Shown in pieces: positions 61,244 to 64,000 of a DNA stretch of 64,000 nucleotides. The DNA is from Spirochaetota bacterium (GTDB taxonomy: Bacteria > Spirochaetota > Spirochaetia > Sphaerochaetales > Sphaerochaetaceae), in contig JAEXDQ010000048.1 of the NCBI GenBank assembly GCA_023401595.1, positions 42,254-106,253 of the forward strand. Direction: 5' to 3'. The notes beneath the pieces were generated by a model that was not told the DNA's origin, made no database searches, and worked only from the letters and a program-made list of their open reading frames with translations. The position numbers were made by a program, and so were the translations under genes. The stretch's first letter is position 1. Every line of letters starts with the position of its first letter.

Positions 61244-62785
61244 ATGGATAATGCTTCTGAGATTTTAAAACAAAAGCAAGCGGTCGTAGTGGCCGGCGGG
61301 GGGCAGAAACGGATCGACGCCCAACATGCGAAAAGGAAAATGACAGCCCGGGAACGTCTTGAATATCTTCTGGATGAAGGCTCGTTCAACGAAATCGACA
61401 TGTTCGTGGAACACCGGAGTACGTCGCTGGGCATGGACAAGACATATGTGCCGGGTGAAGGCGTCGTTACCGGCAGCGGACGGATCAACGGTCGTCTCGT
61501 CTTCGTATATGCGCAGGATTTTACCGTGATGGGCGGTTCCCTGGGAGAGATGCATGCGAAGAAGATCACGAACGTCATGGATCTCGCGCTGAAGGTCGGC
61601 GCTCCGGTGATCGGGATCAACGATTCCGGCGGGGCGCGCATCCAGGAGGGTGTCGATGCGCTGAGCGGTTTCGGCAACATCTTCTATAGGAACGTGACGT
61701 CCTCCGGCATCATTCCACAGATAACCGCCATTATGGGGCCTTGCGCCGGCGGTGCGGTCTATTCTCCTGCTCTGACGGATTTCGTATTCATGACGGAACA
61801 GACAAGCTACATGTTCATTACCGGTCCTGAGGTCATCAAGGCTGTCACGGGTGAGAATGTATCCTCGGAAGATTTGGGTGGCGCGAAGACTCACGCTTCT
61901 GTCAGCGGCGTGGCCCATTTTTCATATCCGGATGAGAAATCGACGCTTGACGGTATCAAGGCGTTGCTCGCCTACATTCCGCAGAACAACCGGGAGGAGG
62001 CTCCCGATGTAGGCAGTGCCGTAGAGGTCGCCCCCGACTATGAGCTGGAATCCATGGTTCCCCTGGATGGCAAGCGTGGTTATGATGTCCGGAAAATCAT
62101 AGGTCGCGTCTTTGACGCCGACAGTTTTCTGGAAGTCCAGGCAGCCTATGCGAGGAACATCGTCGTGGGATTCGCCCGGATGGCGGGAAGGAGCGTCGGT
62201 ATCATAGCCAACCAGCCTGCCGTGCAGGCCGGTTGTCTGGAGATAAATGCCTCGGACAAGGCGTCGAGGTTCATCCGCTTCTGCGATGCTTTCAATATCC
62301 CCATCGTCACGTTCGTCGATGTCCCCGGGTTCCTTCCCGGAGCCTCGCAGGAGACTGGCGGGATCATCCGTCACGGGGCGAAGCTGCTCTATGCGTATTC
62401 TGAGGCGACTGTGCCGCTTGTCACGGTGATCCTGAGAAAAGCGTATGGCGGGGCGTATATCGGTATGGCGAGCAAGGATCTTGGCGCCGATATCGTATTC
62501 TCCTGGCCTGCGGCGGAGATCGCGGTGATGGGGCCTGACGGTGCGGCCAATATCATCTTCAAGAAAGAGATCGCGGCTTCGGATAATCCCGAAGCGGTGC
62601 GGAATGCGAAGATCGAGGAATACAAGTCCGAATTCGCCAATCCGTATCAGGCGGCCAGAAGAGGGTATGTGGACGATGTCATCGAACCCGCTGAGACGAG
62701 GGGCAAGGTGATGCACGCTTTGGAGATGCTTCGGGAGAAACAAAAGCCTTGCCTTGCTCGCAAGCATGGGAATTTCCCGGTCTGA
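61244..62785 (+). CDS. mmdA: Biotin-dependent acyl-CoA carboxyltransferase / decarboxylase alpha subunit (MmdA-like)
   Basis: 513 residues from the ATG at 61244 (GGAGAGG upstream). Two crotonase-like halves: GQKRIDAQHAKRKMTARERLEYLLDEGSF at the N-terminus, GGSLGEMHAKKI, INDSGGARIQEGV, GPCAGGAVYSPALTDF, then PLVTVILRKAYGGAYIGM and MGPDGAANIIF. Length and motifs match methylmalonyl-CoA decarboxylase alpha or propionyl-CoA carboxylase beta. No biotin carboxylase gene is near, while OadG- and OadB-like genes follow, so it should act in a sodium-pumping decarboxylase (methylmalonyl-, malonyl- or glutaconyl-CoA), not a carboxylase. Confidence 0.9.
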   Translation: MDNASEILKQKQAVVVAGGGQKRIDAQHAKRKMTARERLEYLLDEGSFNEIDMFVEHRSTSLGMDKTYVPGEGVVTGSGRINGRLVFVYAQDFTVMGGSLGEMHAKKITNVMDLALKVGAPVIGINDSGGARIQEGVDALSGFGNIFYRNVTSSGIIPQITAIMGPCAGGAVYSPALTDFVFMTEQTSYMFITGPEVIKAVTGENVSSEDLGGAKTHASVSGVAHFSYPDEKSTLDGIKALLAYIPQNNREEAPDVGSAVEVAPDYELESMVPLDGKRGYDVRKIIGRVFDADSFLEVQAAYARNIVVGFARMAGRSVGIIANQPAVQAGCLEINASDKASRFIRFCDAFNIPIVTFVDVPGFLPGASQETGGIIRHGAKLLYAYSEATVPLVTVILRKAYGGAYIGMASKDLGADIVFSWPAAEIAVMGPDGAANIIFKKEIAASDNPEAVRNAKIEEYKSEFANPYQAARRGYVDDVIEPAETRGKVMHALEMLREKQKPCLARKHGNFPV

Positions 62786-62889
62786 GGCGGTTTCTGAATT
62801 ATGAATGATGTGGCCGGAGACCATGGGATTGCTGTTCAGCGTTGATTGAGTTCATCCATGGTTCCGGCCCGATATGTCAAGGAGAGAAA

Positions 62890-63915
62890 ATGGGTAGCTT
62901 ACCACAACTCCCGGCGGAGATGTTGGCCAGCCAGTTGAAGAACGGCCTGGTCCTGCTCCTTTTGGGAATGTGTACCGTATTCATATTCCTGACCATCCTG
63001 GTTGTCGTCATCAAGCTGCTTTCCCGGTGTATCGGGAAGTTCATGACGAAACCATGCGGTGGCGTAGTGGATAAACATGTGAACGAGACTGGAAAGAAAG
63101 CGCCGGAGGTTTCTATTGCTTCCGCACCCGTTCCTGCGGTCCTGACGGAACTCGGTCCGGTCGAAGTCAAGGCCCCGATGCCGGGCCTGATCCTCCGCAC
63201 TGAGGCGAAGGTCGGCGACATGGTGAAGAAGAACCAGCTGCTCCTCGTCATGGAAGCCATGAAGATGGAGAATGAAATCTATGCGCCCTGCGACGGTGTC
63301 ATTAGTGAGATCAAGGTCTCACAGGGGCAGCAGATGAACGCCGACGATGTGCTTCTCATTGTAAAGGGCAGCACTTTTGCCGGTTCATCGGCGTCCGGTA
63401 CGGCATCGGCGTCTGGCGCGGCAGGGGCGAAGAAGCCTGCCGGACCGGCGACTTCCGTCGGTTCCGTCCAAGTCGCGGTAACCGGCTCGGCACACGGTTT
63501 CCTGCATATCCAGAATAATCTTGGATTGCGGGGGATAGCTCCGATCCAGTCCACCCTGGTGGTTGGGACCGGGGCCGTCAGTCATCCTGTCGCCGCCTAT
63601 TCCGGCCTCGCGGCTCCTGCGCCTGTGGCTCCTGTTGCGGCTCCCGTGGCCGCCCCTGCGGCGGCCCCTGTGGCGGCGGCCCCTTCCGCGGCCCCCGCCG
63701 GGGGGGCGACGGTCAGGGCGCCGATGCCTGGCCTGATCCTCCGCATGGAGGTGAAGGAGGGCGACGCGGTGAAGAGGAACCAGTGCCTGCTGGTCATGGA
63801 GGCGATGAAGATGGAGAACGAGATCTTCTCGCCGTGCGACGGCACGGTGGCGCGCATCTGCGTGAGCCAGGGCCAGCAGCTGAACGCCGACGACGCCCTG
63901 GTCGTGATCGGCTGA
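62890..63915 (+). CDS. OadG-like membrane subunit fused to two biotinyl domains
   Basis: 341 residues from the ATG at 62890 (AAGGAGAG upstream). One membrane segment at about 19-42 (NGLVLLLLGMCTVFIFLTILVVVIK, cited in part) and a short charged part are OadG-like, the decarboxylase gamma subunit. Two biotin-carrier domains follow, each with PMPGLILR...MEAMKMEN: biotin Lys125 and Lys307, linked by an Ala/Pro/Gly-rich region (about residues 165-275). The usual system has separate gamma subunit and one carrier. Two carriers may let one arm be carboxylated while the other delivers CO2 to OadB. It precedes the beta subunit by 17 bases. Confidence 0.9.
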   Translation: MGSLPQLPAEMLASQLKNGLVLLLLGMCTVFIFLTILVVVIKLLSRCIGKFMTKPCGGVVDKHVNETGKKAPEVSIASAPVPAVLTELGPVEVKAPMPGLILRTEAKVGDMVKKNQLLLVMEAMKMENEIYAPCDGVISEIKVSQGQQMNADDVLLIVKGSTFAGSSASGTASASGAAGAKKPAGPATSVGSVQVAVTGSAHGFLHIQNNLGLRGIAPIQSTLVVGTGAVSHPVAAYSGLAAPAPVAPVAAPVAAPAAAPVAAAPSAAPAGGATVRAPMPGLILRMEVKEGDAVKRNQCLLVMEAMKMENEIFSPCDGTVARICVSQGQQLNADDALVVIG

Positions 63916-63932
63916 GAAGGAGCTGAAGGACT

Positions 63933-64000
63933 ATGATTGGTGAAGCGTTGAACGAGTTGTGGAAGACTACGGGGATCGTGGGGTTCCTGCAGTCCGGAGG
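63933..64000 (+). CDS. Sodium-translocating decarboxylase beta subunit (OadB-like), start only
   Basis: GAAGG and GAAGGA precede the ATG at 63933; the 22 visible codons read MIGEALNELWKTTGIVGFLQSG, a typical amphipathic and hydrophobic N-terminus of OadB/GcdB/MmdB. The position after the gamma/carrier gene is the main support. The protein runs off the right edge. Confidence 0.75.
   Translation, partial: MIGEALNELWKTTGIVGFLQSG

Overview
The window looks like a chromosomal segment from an anaerobic, fermentative, diderm bacterium, most plausibly a spirochaete of the Sphaerochaeta type. This placement is inference from gene content: many ABC sugar importers and no PTS genes, lipoproteins plus a porin-like C-terminus, an extended uracil phosphoribosyltransferase, an IMP dehydrogenase of the Tritrichomonas-like class, ferredoxin-type aldo/keto reductase, iron alcohol dehydrogenase and a sodium-pumping decarboxylase. 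No rRNA or phylogenetic marker is present, so it is not proven. Base composition is moderately GC-rich, with AT-rich promoter regions.

Layout. 1-2.0 kb: vitamin B12 uptake genes (btuC-like, btuF) behind a clear cobalamin riboswitch, then a 105-bp tandem repeat. 2.7-9.9 kb: a large single-TM protein with a barrel-like C-terminus, then housekeeping genes (rnhA, TPR lipoprotein, upp, adk, GNAT, ACT protein). 10-18.8 kb: a maltodextrin-type locus with binding protein, two permeases, LacI regulator and malQ on the minus strand, divergent from a MalZ-like GH13 enzyme, with a LacI-type operator inside the binding-protein promoter. 19-21.7 kb: guaB and a CE7 esterase. 21.8-30.7 kb: a LacI-type regulator divergent from a tightly coupled seven-gene operon (PHP phosphatase, 2H-phosphoesterase/5'-nucleotidase fusion, ABC ATPase, two permeases, binding protein, HAD phosphatase). 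31-49.8 kb: tRNA-Val and mostly housekeeping or redox genes (yggS, rluD, Fpg-like, AKR, MBL, pentapeptide protein, Fe-ADH, two tandem diguanylate cyclases, rsgA, mutS2, udp). 47.6-51.5 kb: an accessory patch with two degenerate GIY-YIG-like proteins, a REP-associated-transposase-like protein that has lost its HUH histidines, and one copy of a dispersed repeat whose other, inverted copy lies at 16.6-16.9 kb. 51.6-64 kb: a long plus-strand cluster of two secreted gamma-glutamyltransferase-like hydrolases, a small secreted protein, a TRAP-type large permease, a membrane-anchored M14/aspartoacylase-like enzyme, a class III CoA-transferase and a biotin-dependent sodium-pumping decarboxylase (carboxyltransferase, OadG fused to two biotinyl domains, start of OadB).

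The most interesting candidates are (i) the 51.6-64 kb cluster, which reads as a route from an extracellular amide or peptide conjugate to a dicarboxylate, its CoA ester and a sodium gradient, preceded by a structured leader with a terminator and sharing a short leader motif; (ii) the importer operon with three or four different phosphoesterase folds; and (iii) the catalytically dead RAYT-like protein beside a structured dispersed repeat. Two genes (23717 and 52061) carry single-base frameshifts in four-base homopolymers; each would be repaired by one base, so sequencing error, recent mutation and programmed shifting all remain possible.
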